Positions 35,000 to 46,807 of a DNA stretch of 64,000 nucleotides are shown here, one piece after another. The DNA is from Plasmopara viticola (lineage: Eukaryota > Oomycota > Peronosporomycetes > Peronosporales > Peronosporaceae): the NCBI GenBank assembly GCA_001695595.3, contig MBPM02000090.1, positions 124,001 to 188,000 of the forward strand. Direction: 5' to 3'. The first letter of the stretch is position 1; every line of letters begins with the position of its first letter. The notes beneath the pieces were generated by a model. It searched no databases, was not told where the DNA came from, and saw only the letters and a program-made list of their open reading frames with translations. The position numbers and the translations under genes are program-made.

Positions 35000-36165
35000 C
35001 TATCCGAGGAAAAGACAACGGTGAACTCGAGGATCGAGTTTGCCGACGTTTGGCTTGTCAACATGTACGTAGCCGCGAGCACCAAATACACGAAGGTTTT
35101 CGAGTGACTGGCACTTTCCGGTCAAAACTTTAAGGGGGCTCTGATTCGATCGCGCAGTGTTCGGGATACGGTTGACGATGTAAGCTGCAGTCCGAAACGC
35201 TTCGGCCCACCACACACGGTCCACTTGCATGTAGTGTTGCATCGATCGGGCCATGTCAGCGAGTGTCCAGTTCATACGCCTTACGATCCCATTCTGCTGC
35301 AGGCTGTACGGCGCACTCGTCTGGCGAACGATCCCTTTGGACGCGCAGAAGTTGCTGAAGCTCTTGCTCACATACACACTTTCGTTATCACTACGAACAC
35401 ACATCACCTTGCAGCCATGTTCCACCTCAACCTGGGTGCATAGTGCCTTGAAGCAATCGGACACTTGAGACTTTTGCTTGATGAAGTAGACGAGCAACAC
35501 TCGGCTGAAGTCGTCCACGATGTATACCGCACCACCCTTGGACTTCGCTTTGATTGGTCCCACCACATCCGTGTGCACAATCTCGAACGGGCGACCTGTC
35601 TTTATCTCGCTACCCGATTGGTGGCGAACGAGCTCATGGTCATTTTTCATTGCGCACAGCCACCGCAAACACCACCTTCCGATCCGAATAAAGCCGTAGG
35701 TGGGACACCATCGCACGCGCGAGCTACAAGCTTTAGCTTGGCATCGGAGACGTGCCCCAGGTGCGCGTGGATTACCTCGTAGGTCTTATCACTTGACGCA
35801 CCGTCAACTGTCGTATACGCGTCGCCTTCCGTTCTGTACTTCAGTTCCCACGCGGACAGCTTTCCAATCCGAGGGACTCGAACAACAACACTGCTGTTGA
35901 GCGAGATGGAGGCACCGGTCCTGTCGAACAGCACAGCGTGATTCTTGAACATGAGTGCAGGATCCAACAGTAGCTTTCGGTCCAATTTTGAAACGTGGAG
36001 AACATCCGTCAACTTCACCCGCACGCCTCCGGTAAAGTTAACTCGCACGGTACCCATACCCATGGTGGCAACCCGCTGGCCATTTGCCACCATGATCTCG
36101 ATTGGTGTTGTACGCGGGCGGTACTCCGAAAAGTCATCACGGTCCGTGGTCATGTGCGAGCTGGC
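35000..36165 (-). pseudogene. copia protease remnant, GAG-pre-integrase and integrase
   Basis: Minus-strand frame 36153-35647 covers the protease-to-GAG-pre-integrase region (DVLHVSKLDRKLL; HAHLGHVSDAKL with a downstream CGGC zinc pair). Frame 35716-35000 is the integrase core: HTDVVGPIKAKSKGG, VDDFSRVLLVYFIK, VRSDNESVYVS and SAPYSLQQNGIVRRMN. In active copia integrases the last block reads NGxxER; here the catalytic glutamate position is arginine. A frameshift separates the two parts. Confidence 0.9.
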
Positions 36166-36995
36166 TCAACTATCAAGGAGCCAGTTTGCCGATCGTTCAC
36201 CACCGGCGGATATAGCGGAGAACGCGAACTCCGAAGCACCCATGTTGCCCTTCAGCCGTGGGCAATCTTGTTTCTTGTGGCCGACTTCCTGGCACTCATA
36301 GCATCGGCCCTTGAACTCCTTCTTGTCACCACCATGGTGCCGTTTGCTTTCATGTCCTTTGACACTTCGTCCACGTCGGCCTCCACGCCCATTGTGATTC
36401 TGCCCAGCATTGCCATTCACCGTCGCCTTGAATGCTTGCTCCTCCCCTCGCGCTTCTGAATACCTCATATCCGCGTCGGAGCATCTATTTCGCCTCTAGC
36501 AGTGTCATACGGTCGCGCGCTTCGATGAGCCGTACGATCGTGTCGTGCTCACTTGCACACTACCAAGGAAAATCACCAACTTCTCCTCTTCAGGCAGAGC
36601 GTCACCAACCGCAGCCAATTTGGCACACAATCCATCTAATTGCGCCAGATGCTCCATGAGGTCCCACTGCTGGCCATCGCGAACTCGTGGAGTTGCTTGC
36701 GCAGCTGCACACGGTTGTGCAGACTCTGCTTCATGAAAAATGCACGTAGGATTTGCCATGCTTCCCATGCAGATTTGGTTTTCTCACCATCATCTGGTAC
36801 GTCGGACTCAACAGCTTTGACGACACAGCCAGCGCCTTCGCATCGGCGTCTTTCAACTAAGTGGGGGCGTTCACTGCGTCTTCTGGCTACACATCGAGAT
36901 GATCGAGGAGATCCTTCCTGGCCAACGCCATGCGGGCGTTGAACTTCCACAAGAAGTAGTAATTGTCGCTGAGGACCTCGTTTGGGTTCGTCATT
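36166..36995 (-). pseudogene. copia gag with CCHC zinc knuckle, broken
   Basis: The gag start is at 36995 (MTNPNEVLSDN), but the frame meets a stop after about 11 codons because of a single extra base; the following text resumes in another frame. The C-terminal part (36468-36166) holds the nucleocapsid knuckle CYECQEVGHKKQDC (CX2CX4HX4C), preceded by a Gly/Arg/His-rich linker, and ends in WLLDS, the usual lead-in to the copia protease active site. A stop follows at that point. Confidence 0.88.
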
Positions 36996-37011
36996 GGGCT
37001 CGTAATTTTTA

Positions 37012-37263
37012 ACAACCAGATCGTCGCAGTGCAAAATGGAAAGTGAATTCACACCAACAAAGCAAACTTCCTGCTTTAACTTACTCGTTGCCACGTATTC
37101 TTCTGTCTCGACCTTCAAAAAACAAACCGCACCACTAGGCTTGCTATCATCAAAACGTGCTCATAGCGTGTTGCCGTTGCCATGCACTTTCTAAAATGTG
37201 ACCAACACTCTTGGATGTTGAGTTGACACGTACTGTGGGACTTCGAATAGAGATCGCTTTACC
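37012..37263 (-). repeat. 5' LTR of the copia element (right in window)
   Basis: Aligns to 32541-32790 with about 90% identity by eye. Its outer end reads GGTAAAGCG on the minus strand where the partner has TGTAACAAC, so the terminal TG is mutated. Confidence 0.85.
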
Positions 37264-40200
37264 CCGGAAGGTATGTTGTTTACAGTGTTGTCCATGTGCT
37301 TATAAAACACAAAGCACCTAGACAAATTGGGCTCACAACCCGGCAACTCAGGTAAGAGAGATATAGCAAAAACCTTTCACTTGCAACTCAAACGCTAAAT
37401 TACATTCGAATTGCTTGATAATACAAATTTCAGCCGCATAATCAGTGGCTTAAAAAACGCAGCAAATTTTCGGAGCTGTTCAAACTGCTCGAAAAATAGA
37501 TGCGGGGAGATGATTGTATCAATGCCAACAACTTTGCGAGAAAATAAATTGTCAAATTATTTAGGCAAACTCCAAATTGTCATCAAACACTACCAGTCGT
37601 GAGTCACGTAGCACCTATCGTTGAGGAAGTTTGCGAAAAAATTGAAAAGTGTTTCGGTGAACGATCGTTCAAAGTCATTGATCTTTTCAAAATCGACGTG
37701 TTTAACAGATTGCAGTCTCAAAAGTGAATCATTTTACACTACATTTATTCTATGTTTGATTAGACTATAATTCTGCGTATGCACTACATTCAACCCATTT
37801 CTTCAGGCAGGTATGTTTCCAATCCGCTATTCTCTGAAAACTCTCAGTATGCAAACGGTTAAAGCACCGATAAGTAGCCTTTCGTGCGCTAATATCTCGC
37901 GATGCCTGAGGGCTAAGGAGTTCTCCCAAAATATGACCTCAGCTGGAAGGATGTCATACGGGTATAGTCACGAAGAGCTCTCCGAAACGGGATCTCAAAC
38001 ATTTTTAAATTGTTTGGTTGAGAATACTCTCTTTACAATAGAAGAAATAGTAATTCCTGCGCTGGCGTCTTCCAAAAATGAGCGCAAATCGCACTCTATG
38101 TCTTTATCGAAGAGAGATTTGACGAATGATGTCTAAGCATTGTGCGTTGCACTGCTTGTCTTTCTCTTCGTTGGCAACTGGCGTCTGGCGTGCCAAGCTC
38201 AAGAGATGGCAAGCCTTCGGTATTTGCGACTGTCTTCTCAAAGATATGAATTCGGTGCTGCAGCATCAAAATGGTTGAGTCTTTCCCATCCTGTTTCCGA
38301 TCAACGAATACGTTTTTTTCGCTCAGCGGTCAAGCTTCTCGATTCGCGGCATTCTATCCAAATGTTGTGGCATTCCACGCCCAAAAAAAGATTTTGACAC
38401 TGATGATGAGTCGACCATACGTAGCTGTACATGTATGACCCAGCATCAACTCTTCCGTATTAACCTAAATAAGTTTACAACGCGACTCAAGCAAGCAAGC
38501 GGGTGTGTTTACATTCTTTTATGACTCGAAGCGTAAAAGCTAACCCTTGTTTCGAGTATGAACCTTAATTGTCGTACATCGTGCAGGCGCAATTTATTCT
38601 TAAGGCCGGCGGAACTGTCTTTGTTGCTAAATTTCTGGCATTGAATTCTCACAACCTTCATAGGTTTTATCTATGCTATTCGTTTCCGCTGACGTTGAGC
38701 CATTAATTGTATATAGTTTGGCTGCCAGACACTCGATCCATACGCGTTCCAAGACGCCAAGTCTTTTGACACAAAGTCTTCGACTCATTGGTGGGTGGAG
38801 AGAGAGCTGATTGCATTTCGTCACGCCGCTACTTCTCCCCCATGAGGCTTAGAAACACAATTTGAAGGCACAGGGGTAATCTTATTTTATTTCCTAGTAG
38901 CGGGTGTGTGGCCTGCTGAAATATTTGAGGTGAAGTACAAGCCACTTAAACCATTAAGCTTAAGATAGAACGTTTATACGTCATTCAGGCTACGAGTTAG
39001 CAACCACAGCCTCGTCTTAAACGAATTTGATCAGTGGCTCACATTTGCAAGGCAACATTTAAATAGCCTTTTGAAGACTCTAGTGGGTTTTGAGCTCAAA
39101 AACTGGACAATGAATTGTTGGTGCGACCAAGCCTGAGAGTGAAGGGGCCTTCAATAGATGTTGGGCTGATATGTAAAGCGTGTCTATCTATCACGTGAAA
39201 TTGACGCAAAATATCGAAACCCCTACGAGACAACGATGAAGCATGGCACCTACTTCGGTGTAAAGATTTGGAAGCACTCACTACCGGTGGTCGATTTTGC
39301 ATTGGCGGGTCTGAACAAAAGTACGCACACGCTGAAACCCCAGCAAAAAGACGCCTTTCCAAATGCGACCGCACAACTGGCGAGCTTGCCGGTGCCTTTT
39401 TGCTGGCAGTATTGGAAAATTGTATTTGGTCTGCCGCACGACTCGGCACGCAACACTAATCTTGCATATTCTACTGACCCATCAAGCAAAATGGCTTGTC
39501 TAGTATTGTGTCAGACAGGGAACACAATCTAGAGACAGCATTGTTGCTCCTTGATCGTGTCATAAAAGACATTGTGAATTTTTCTAATCAGCTGTTCCAG
39601 ACCTAGACCTCACTTTGCGGGCCCTTTTGGGCTAGGTCTTCCAAGGCGCTTAACACCAGGGTACGTGTGCTCATAGCAGCCTCCCATAGATCATCTCGTA
39701 AACATAGTCGGAAAATCGCTAAAAGTCTATTGCAGTGTATGTGCAAATACGCCAAGGGTGTGAAGTAACATGCTTTTACTTATGCCAATCGTTATGGTTC
39801 TCTAGCATAATCACATCGTGTTCCGAAGCTTGATAGAGGACAGAACGTCGAAAGCTGTGATTACAGTAATTTTAATACAGTGCATAAGTAAGGTTGACTT
39901 GAGTCTAAGAGACTTCCTTAGGACACGTGTGGGATAATGAAATGAGCAACTAGGATATTCAAAATGGATATTCTGATGTCGTGTAGTACGTACGAGACAA
40001 GAACGACTGACAGGGGAAATCTCAAACTTAATATTTTGGCTGATAGTCAAAGAGTTTTTAAAAAATATTATCGAACGTTAAAATATAACGTTCGATAACC
40101 ACGAAAAAGTTGAAGTTGAAAATTCGGGACTTTAACACTCTAGATAATTACCTACGAATGCAATTGCGTAGAGCATAAGCTGCGCCAGCGCTTTCTTAGG

Positions 40201-42832
40201 CTAATTTAAGTTTATAGCCAAAGCTCGTACGCTTGATATTTCCCATATCAATTGTCTACTCAGACAATCGCCTTGACTTTTTTGTTCTAACGAAATTAGC
40301 TTATGCACGACAAGAGTATCTTACAACAGATCTTTCACCGGTTGAGGCTTAAAGCCAGCCCATCCAGCGCATTGATAACATTATTGATTTTTTGCATCCT
40401 TCTATGCTTAGCTAGCGTTTGCCGGAACAGTCAAGGCATATTTATTTGTTCTTTTGCCCAAAAAGGCGAGGGTTTCTGTGAGCGTTCAAGCTAAGGTGCA
40501 TCAATTTCGCATGTTCTTCGTCAAAACATAGCTAAGGCTTCTCCGTAATACTTTTGCCTCGTGGCCCAGAGCTTGAGAGCACATAAAATACAGTAAAAAA
40601 GGCATTTTTAGTGCGGATGCACCCTGGGGTGTAGAAGCAACTTGCTTGGTAGCTGGCCTTGTCGTCTTTACATGTTAAACTGTCTGACTACCTTTATTTT
40701 TCTGTCTGTTCAGCACCATGACAAGACCGACTTTCCACATATAAGTTGTAAGGATATTAAATAAACTCTCCTCTCTCTTATCGAATGTAGTACAAAACTT
40801 CGGTGGGAGGGACGTTCGGGGCAGCTTAATGAAACAAGCACTTAGGTTGCGAGTTGCAACGAAGATGCACCTCTCTGGATTAGAATCAAACTTATTCGTA
40901 CGCATGCGCTCTAACGTCGATCGTAGGTGGAAAAAGTGCTTTTCACATCCGTTTTCATTTACTTTGCACGACAATAAAATATTGGCCTATAAATAGGTTG
41001 GTCTGTGGAGTCTCAACAGTTGCGCCACCATGTGGCTGATTCGCAGGAAACTTCGATAGCATATGAACCATGATGAAGCGGTTTGAAAGCCTACTGCATA
41101 AGTAGCTGACTGCGAACAACGGTAAGCCACGCTCTCGCTTAAAAATGATAATGGTCTTGGCTACGTTTGCAACATACCTTTCAAATATTTGGAGACCATA
41201 CTGAGATCGTGGCCGTATTTCTAAGCGTTCACTTGTCTTTAGCTCTCCGGTACAAAATGTAAGCTAAGGACGGCGGGGCTACTTTGCAGGCCATTACCTA
41301 CTGGTGCCTCGTCAATGACTTGAAGCAAGCCCCTTAACATACTTTACTGCCATGTCACATAGTGTCTGCTTCTTATGGTCAAGTCAATTCCATGACGTAC
41401 GCCTTGATCAGTTGGTGACACTAAAGGCGGGTCTCGTGAGACCACGTCTTGGTATTTGGAACCAACTAATAGTACACACAAAAATATACGTCATGGTCAA
41501 AGGTTTACTCCGTTTATTAAGTGTCTTTCAAATCAGCTTGAATCAGCAGTGTATGGAGTAAATCTTTTATAACCATTTCCTCGGCTATACTGCTGGCCTA
41601 ATAAGCTTCTTAATATCTCATTAATGGATCACGTCGATCTAAAGCGAAAGAATAATGTCCAGGTGTAAAGCCGAGCGCCATTGCCATTTGTCAACATGTA
41701 AACCTTAAAATTCCCTAAAAGAGAAGCTTTCTTCGAGCACCATGCATCAATCGCCGCCTTTTTTGTAACAAGATCGACGATTTGCACGGGATGTGTCGTG
41801 CAGTGCTTATGTCGATACGCTCGTGTATTAGAGCACCGATAACAATATTGACTTCAAACGATTCTGCTCATCACATTTTTGCTGAGTCGAATATATACCG
41901 CGCCATATGGGCAGTGTCTTTAATGCCTCGTGATTGGCAGCATATAAAGCCTTTGGCATCTAATCATCTCAGAGATGTGGCACTTCAGCCACTTCAGCCA
42001 TGACATACGTCGTATTAAAATGAAGAGTTTGACAATTAATTCACTTGGACTCTAGAAATAGTGATTCACGCTCCTAATACAACACGAACAGTAACTATGG
42101 GCTCGTGGAAATCTGTGTATGGCTATTTCTTTTCGCAACTGTGATTGCAGAACAAAATTTTTTTGCGTTTCAAATTAGCGAAGACAGACCATGGCTAGTA
42201 AAACTTCTTTGCGGTTGTTCCAACCACCAGCGAGCAGTACTTTCCGCATTTTTAAGCCTAAACTCTTCTCGGCAAAGCCAAGTCGACCTTCACCTTCTTC
42301 CTGAAACCCAGTTTCTCTTCACGCATCCCCACATCATTTGGGCGTTACCATTTCTGGCATTCTAAATGACAAATTGATTTTGCATTATTTTAACTTTGGC
42401 GCCCCTGCATCTAGCCACAAATGATGGGTATAGCCACTGATAAAGCATTGGCAAATACCCATAAGCTGGTCAGGAAGTTAAAGGTCTACCTACTCTTCAC
42501 CCAAGTAGCTAAGAATGAGCCGGTCCTCCAAATTTCTATCTTCTTGCGCACCTCCTCTGTAAAGTTGGTATGTGTGACCCCATCAAAGGCATGCTAGCTG
42601 CGTCCCGACCGATAGGTACGTGCGTGACGTCTTTGCGCCGACATTTGACACCTCTTCAAGGTATGGTTGGATACTCAATAATTATTCCTCCATCGATGTG
42701 TCCTATTCTTAAAAGCTTGGGCCTACAGTTTTACTGTGTCTCGTTTTGACATTACAAACTACAAATATTAAGCCCAAAATAATTCAATTCTATCCGTCTA
42801 CCCAATATATTATAGTCGCCCTTCCCTCTCAA
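37264..42832. other. Gene-poor stretch between copia element and permease
   Basis: About 5.6 kb without a recognisable gene. Short frames occur (37813-38136 plus, 39236-39532 plus, 38824-38627 minus) but match no family I know, and several start with non-ATG codons. It contains a perfect 13-bp inverted repeat at 40068-40098 and a weaker one (AGACCTAG ... CTAGGTCT) near 39598-39638. Confidence 0.5.
40068..40098. repeat. Perfect 13-bp inverted repeat (hairpin)
   Basis: TTATCGAACGTTA at 40068-40080 is followed by a 5-nt spacer and its exact reverse complement at 40086-40098. It could form a strong stem-loop or be a palindromic protein-binding site. No gene lies within 2.5 kb. Confidence 0.7.
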
Positions 42833-44926
42833 CTAATCCGTGATCACTCGCACGCCCAATGCCGACACTCGATGGAGCTTCTCATTCGCAGGTTGCCGCA
42901 TAAACATCATGTTTGTCGGCACTTCCATCGATCGCGAGAGCCAATGCACCATGGCAGGGTCAAATGCTCCCGTCACAGCGATAAAGTCAACTTTAATGGA
43001 AGGATAAATGTGGTCAAAAAGATTCACAACGTCCTCAAACTCGCGTGGCACGGGAGCATCCGGGTCGCACACGTGCACTAATCGAAGGCAATAAGTAAGT
43101 TCATTCTGGATCACATAGCGTACGGCCTCGTTGATTTTCGGCAAATGTACTAGTTTGCAAAAAAATACCACGGGGGTGTTTTTGATATTTTCAATGGTTT
43201 GCGCAATTTTGATACTGCCAACAAAACTCTGGCGGGCAAGATGGCCTTGATCTCCACGTCTGTAGAGCATAAACTTCCGTGAAATGTACAAAAGTCCTTT
43301 GAGTAGACTGACACGAGCCAACATTACGAAAACCACGATAAAAAACACGGCAAAGTAGACGAAAAAGTAGGCAAGCGCTTTGACATCTGCAACCGCATTT
43401 GCTAGGAATCCAATTCCAATCGTGCCAAGACAAAAGCACGTGTTGGTCCATGACGTCGTTCTCGTGCGTGGCATTTCTTCTCGATTCACTTTGAGTAGGA
43501 TGCACGCGAAAATGAAGCATAAGAGCACAGAGAGGAATGCTAGTGCAAAGACACCAGAGAGTGTGGTCACTTCAGCGTCCAAAATCAACACAAGACTCGA
43601 AGCGACGATACAAAAGACGAGGATAATAAAGTGATTCGTACCACGGCAAGAGTTCACTTGTAGTAAAAATCGTGGCAAGACACGATCGATGGCCAAACGC
43701 TGAAAGAGACCATTCGTTCCTACATAGGCCGTCAATACCGCACCAGCGAGCACTCCAAAGGCATCGAGTGCCACGACAACTTCCAGCCAACGACCCCCAC
43801 TGAGTCTTCCCATGTACGCCAATAGTGTCGATTGATTGGCGAGAATAATGTCAAGAGGAACGAGTGCCAATGCCAAGAACGAGTACGCCACATTAAAGAT
43901 ACTGGAAAGAATCCACATGTTGCGTAACGTGATGGGAAACATGCCAGTCGCTTGCTCTTCCACATACTGCGACGAGCTTTCGAAGCCTGTTACCCCCAAC
44001 ATGGCAGTCCCGTACCCCAAGAACAACGCGGACGCAACATTACTAGCTGCTGGAGCTCCATTAAACAGTGTCACTGGCGGGAAGGACGTGTCCATGTTGT
44101 CAACAAAAATTGATGGATGCTGCGCTACGTACACTAGGCTGAAAATTCCCAAAAGGGTGAGTGTGAAGGTGTGAAAACCAAAGAAAAAAAGGGCCACGAT
44201 CGCACTTTCGGCAATTCCTAGGAAACACAAGAGTGCAAACAATACGAGCAACGCAATGGAGCAACTCATGACGGGAATGCCTACGAGCGACTCGTTCACG
44301 TAATTCATGGCTGCGACACTATTGACGATAGCAGTCGCGAGATACGAGAGCATGCTAAAGACGGCACAGGTCGCAGCGACCTTTTTGGGCGCAGAGTTGA
44401 GCATGGCTGTGTAAAATCCTCCATTCAATGGCACTGCACTCATAACTTCTTCAAAGACCCAGCGGAGACAGTAGAGGACTAGAACGACAAGCAGTTGTGT
44501 CACAGGGGCCCATTTCCCTGCTTTAGCAATCGTTTGACCCGTAGAGAATAAAAGACTCGAGAGAATGGCATTGCCACTAAAGGACGTGGACGTCCACTCG
44601 CCGAGTTTATGCGTGTTTGCACTAGTTGCAAGTTCGTGTCGAATTGCATCGAGTTCAGTATTGCATCCGTGCACAAATTGAGCTTCTCCACCAATGTTGG
44701 GATGCATCCACGAGGGTTCCTTAAAGCGTTGATCCGTCACTTGGATTTGGATAAAGCGTTGACGCAAGTGGCTGGACATTCCAGCTCGAAGAAACGTCAT
44801 TTCATGCATCCAAGTTGGCTGGTGCACGGACAATGACGTCACGCTCATGTTGGATTCATAGTCTTCGTTAGTTGAAGTCACGGACGACAACAAATTGAGA
44901 CGATGGTCGCGGTCGTCGGACGACAT
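42833..44926 (-). CDS. APC-superfamily amino acid/polyamine permease
   Basis: Integral membrane transporter of 697 aa, intronless with a clear ATG. A hydrophilic N-terminus of about 120 residues precedes roughly 11-12 membrane segments between about 120 and 550 (for example AVFSMLSYLATAIVNSVAAM, VASALFLGYGTAMLGVTGFE, ALAYFFVYFAVFFIVVFVML). The pattern (VPLNGGFYTAMLNSA near the first helices, GYGTAMLGVTGFES in the middle) resembles amino-acid/polyamine/organocation carriers. The soluble C-terminus of about 140 residues (VVFFCKLVHLPKINEAVRYV...) resembles a USP-like or CCC-type cytosolic domain, which is unusual for a simple permease. The substrate cannot be assigned. It probably sits in the plasma or vacuolar membrane. 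Confidence 0.82.
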   Translation of the reverse strand: MSSDDRDHRLNLLSSVTSTNEDYESNMSVTSLSVHQPTWMHEMTFLRAGMSSHLRQRFIQIQVTDQRFKEPSWMHPNIGGEAQFVHGCNTELDAIRHELATSANTHKLGEWTSTSFSGNAILSSLLFSTGQTIAKAGKWAPVTQLLVVLVLYCLRWVFEEVMSAVPLNGGFYTAMLNSAPKKVAATCAVFSMLSYLATAIVNSVAAMNYVNESLVGIPVMSCSIALLVLFALLCFLGIAESAIVALFFFGFHTFTLTLLGIFSLVYVAQHPSIFVDNMDTSFPPVTLFNGAPAASNVASALFLGYGTAMLGVTGFESSSQYVEEQATGMFPITLRNMWILSSIFNVAYSFLALALVPLDIILANQSTLLAYMGRLSGGRWLEVVVALDAFGVLAGAVLTAYVGTNGLFQRLAIDRVLPRFLLQVNSCRGTNHFIILVFCIVASSLVLILDAEVTTLSGVFALAFLSVLLCFIFACILLKVNREEMPRTRTTSWTNTCFCLGTIGIGFLANAVADVKALAYFFVYFAVFFIVVFVMLARVSLLKGLLYISRKFMLYRRGDQGHLARQSFVGSIKIAQTIENIKNTPVVFFCKLVHLPKINEAVRYVIQNELTYCLRLVHVCDPDAPVPREFEDVVNLFDHIYPSIKVDFIAVTGAFDPAMVHWLSRSMEVPTNMMFMRQPANEKLHRVSALGVRVITD

Positions 44927-45317
44927 ACGAAGTAAAAACTGCTCGAATAACGGATACTAAGTGGACAAATGTATGTGAGGCAGTCTAAAATAGTCGATAA
45001 ATGCCCGGTACGATTCTATAAATCGCAGCATTTTGGATCCGTGATGGTACAAGGACGGAGCAAAGCCATGTTGCCTACCTGGAATAGTATTTCCTTGTAA
45101 TAGTTTTTGAAGAACCGGTGACATACTATTCTTGGCTTGATAAAAAAGACTTTTTCGCCATTTTCTTCTGATATTTACCCAAGAACTATTCATGATGTCA
45201 ACTTTCACCAATTAAACGTTGTTTTATATAAAAAAAATCTTCACGAATCTTGAAGGTTGCAATATTAATATTGATCAACCCCACTCTTGTACTGACCTAA
45301 TAGCATAGGTATAGACT
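44927..45317. other. Intergenic between permease and DNAAF11
   Basis: 390 bp that must contain the permease promoter and the DNAAF11 3' UTR, since both genes run on the minus strand. A minus-strand frame at 45211-44957 (84 codons) shows no family similarity. Confidence 0.5.
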
Positions 45318-46807
45318 TCAGAAAAGAAGGGGAGGAGGGACATTGTCTTCGTCCTCCATTTCATCTTCGGGTCTCATGCCGCAAACTGGTGTCGTTTTTG
45401 TCAAAGTCTTCGGCGCTAGGTTTTGACAATTATTGCTGTCAGTAACATTTCTCTCTTTCACAAGCCCATGAATGTTTACTGCACGGCGTTTCACCGCTGA
45501 AACCTTCTCTACAGCATCCAGCAGCTTCATAGTGTTTCATGTTGACACAGTGTGAGCATAAAACAATGGAAGTAAATCATATAAGCCGAGACGGCGTGCT
45601 GTACCTCGTCTGAAATCTTGGCTTGCTTTGGAGTGTTTCTTGCAATCGACGTATTTTTTCTATTTTCTGGCTTGTTCTCACTCTTTTCGCAATGCATTTG
45701 AGCTCGCAGTTTCTGTGTCGGCGTTACATGAGCTTTTGGAAGAGTCAAGCGCAGAGTTCCAGTGGTTCTCGATCTTTCTGCTTTTCCTGTGTCTGAATGC
45801 ACCACCTCTGGAAACTTAAGTCGAAAAACCTTATTCTTTGCTACTATCGACACATACGAAGGGTGGACATCCACATCTACTAGTGATGTGTCCAAAAATC
45901 GAGGAAGATCGACTTCTAAGATTATCTCAAGGATCTCGTCCATCAATCGGAACTCCCACTTGCCTTCGTTGCACTGTCGAACAATCCCATTTGCCCGTTC
46001 TTCCTCTTCTCGAATCTTTTGAAGTGTCTTGTCGTGTTCACTCTCCATATTTCTTTCCATCGGCTGATTTTCGCGTCTGAGAGCTTCTGTTGCTTCCTTC
46101 TGTTCAGCCAGTTCGAGATACATTTCTCGACGAGTGTGTGGCGTGTATGGCACTTTCTCCGTTGACGCCATCACGGACTTTTTTCCCGATATATCCGTCG
46201 CTTTGCCTCCAACTACTTCAATCACTGTTTCAGTCTCTGCTGCTTCTTGAGCCTTCTTTGCGAGCACTTTCACGGCTTGTCGACGTACATAGTGTTGTCG
46301 GTGTTGGAAGACTTGCAACGCTTTGATCCGATCACTGCGTTGGATCTCTTTCCCATCCAAACTTTCAATTTGAGGCAAAGAGGCAATCACATACTCACGA
46401 AATCCAGTCTCCCACTCGGATTGACATGGATTTCCAAGCATATAAAGCTCTCGAAGATGCTGAAGAGGCTTCAGATGCTCGATGCTCGTCTCTAGCGCGT
46501 CAAAATCCACAAAGTTTACGGTAAGGTCAAGTTTGTTAAGAAATTCGCAGTTTTGCAATCCTTCGATTTTGCTGATGTTGTTGAGGGCCAAATTCAGGTA
46601 TCGGAGCTCCCTAAGATGTGTCAAGTCCTCCATCTTGTCGATTATGTTGTTTTGCAGGTACAAAATCCGTAGCTTGCGACATAAAGTGCCGATAACTTCG
46701 ATCTTTTCCAGCTCCTCTTGATGCAAAGAGATTTCCTCAAGCGTCGAGATCATGCCTTCATTATGCTCCGCTCGTTTCCGTAGTAACTCCACTGTAATGC
46801 GAGGCAT
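45318..46807 (-). CDS. DNAAF11: Dynein axonemal assembly factor 11 (LRRC6/TILB), two exons
   Basis: Cytosolic factor needed to pre-assemble axonemal dynein arms in organisms with motile flagella. Exon 1 is 46807-45605 and the proposed exon 2 is 45524-45318, with an 80-nt phase-0 intron (donor GTACAG, acceptor TATGAAG). The spliced product is 469 aa, very near the human length of about 466. Features: N-terminal MPRITVELLRKRAEHNEGMI, four to five leucine-rich repeats (about 20-130), an LRR cap with CQSEWETGFREYVIASLPQI, a coiled-coil stretch (about 195-270), a CS-like domain (about 285-360) and a C-terminal VPPPLLF resembling the VPPL ending of the family. Reading through the intron would end at 45527 after 426 aa. 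The exon 2 acceptor is atypical (AAG), so that junction is less sure. Confidence 0.88.

Larger units (their letters stand above)
32541..37263 (-). mobile_element. Decayed Ty1/copia LTR retrotransposon
   Basis: A 4.7-kb element on the minus strand bounded by two LTRs of about 250 bp. Internal order on the minus strand is gag with a CCHC knuckle, protease region, integrase, reverse transcriptase, RNase H. Integrase upstream of RT defines Ty1/copia. Frameshifts and stops break every domain. A polypurine tract (GTTGAGGGAAGAA, minus strand, 32791-32803) directly precedes the 3' LTR. By eye the LTRs differ at roughly 20 of 215 aligned positions, so the insertion is old. No clear target-site duplication is visible. 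It inserted in the ADSS upstream region. Confidence 0.93.

Noticed and set aside
36995..37022. Possible primer-binding site next to the 5' LTR of the copia element
   Set aside because: The sequence (CTGGTTGTTAAAAATTACG on the minus strand) does not match the initiator-Met tRNA pattern well enough, and the LTR edge is uncertain.
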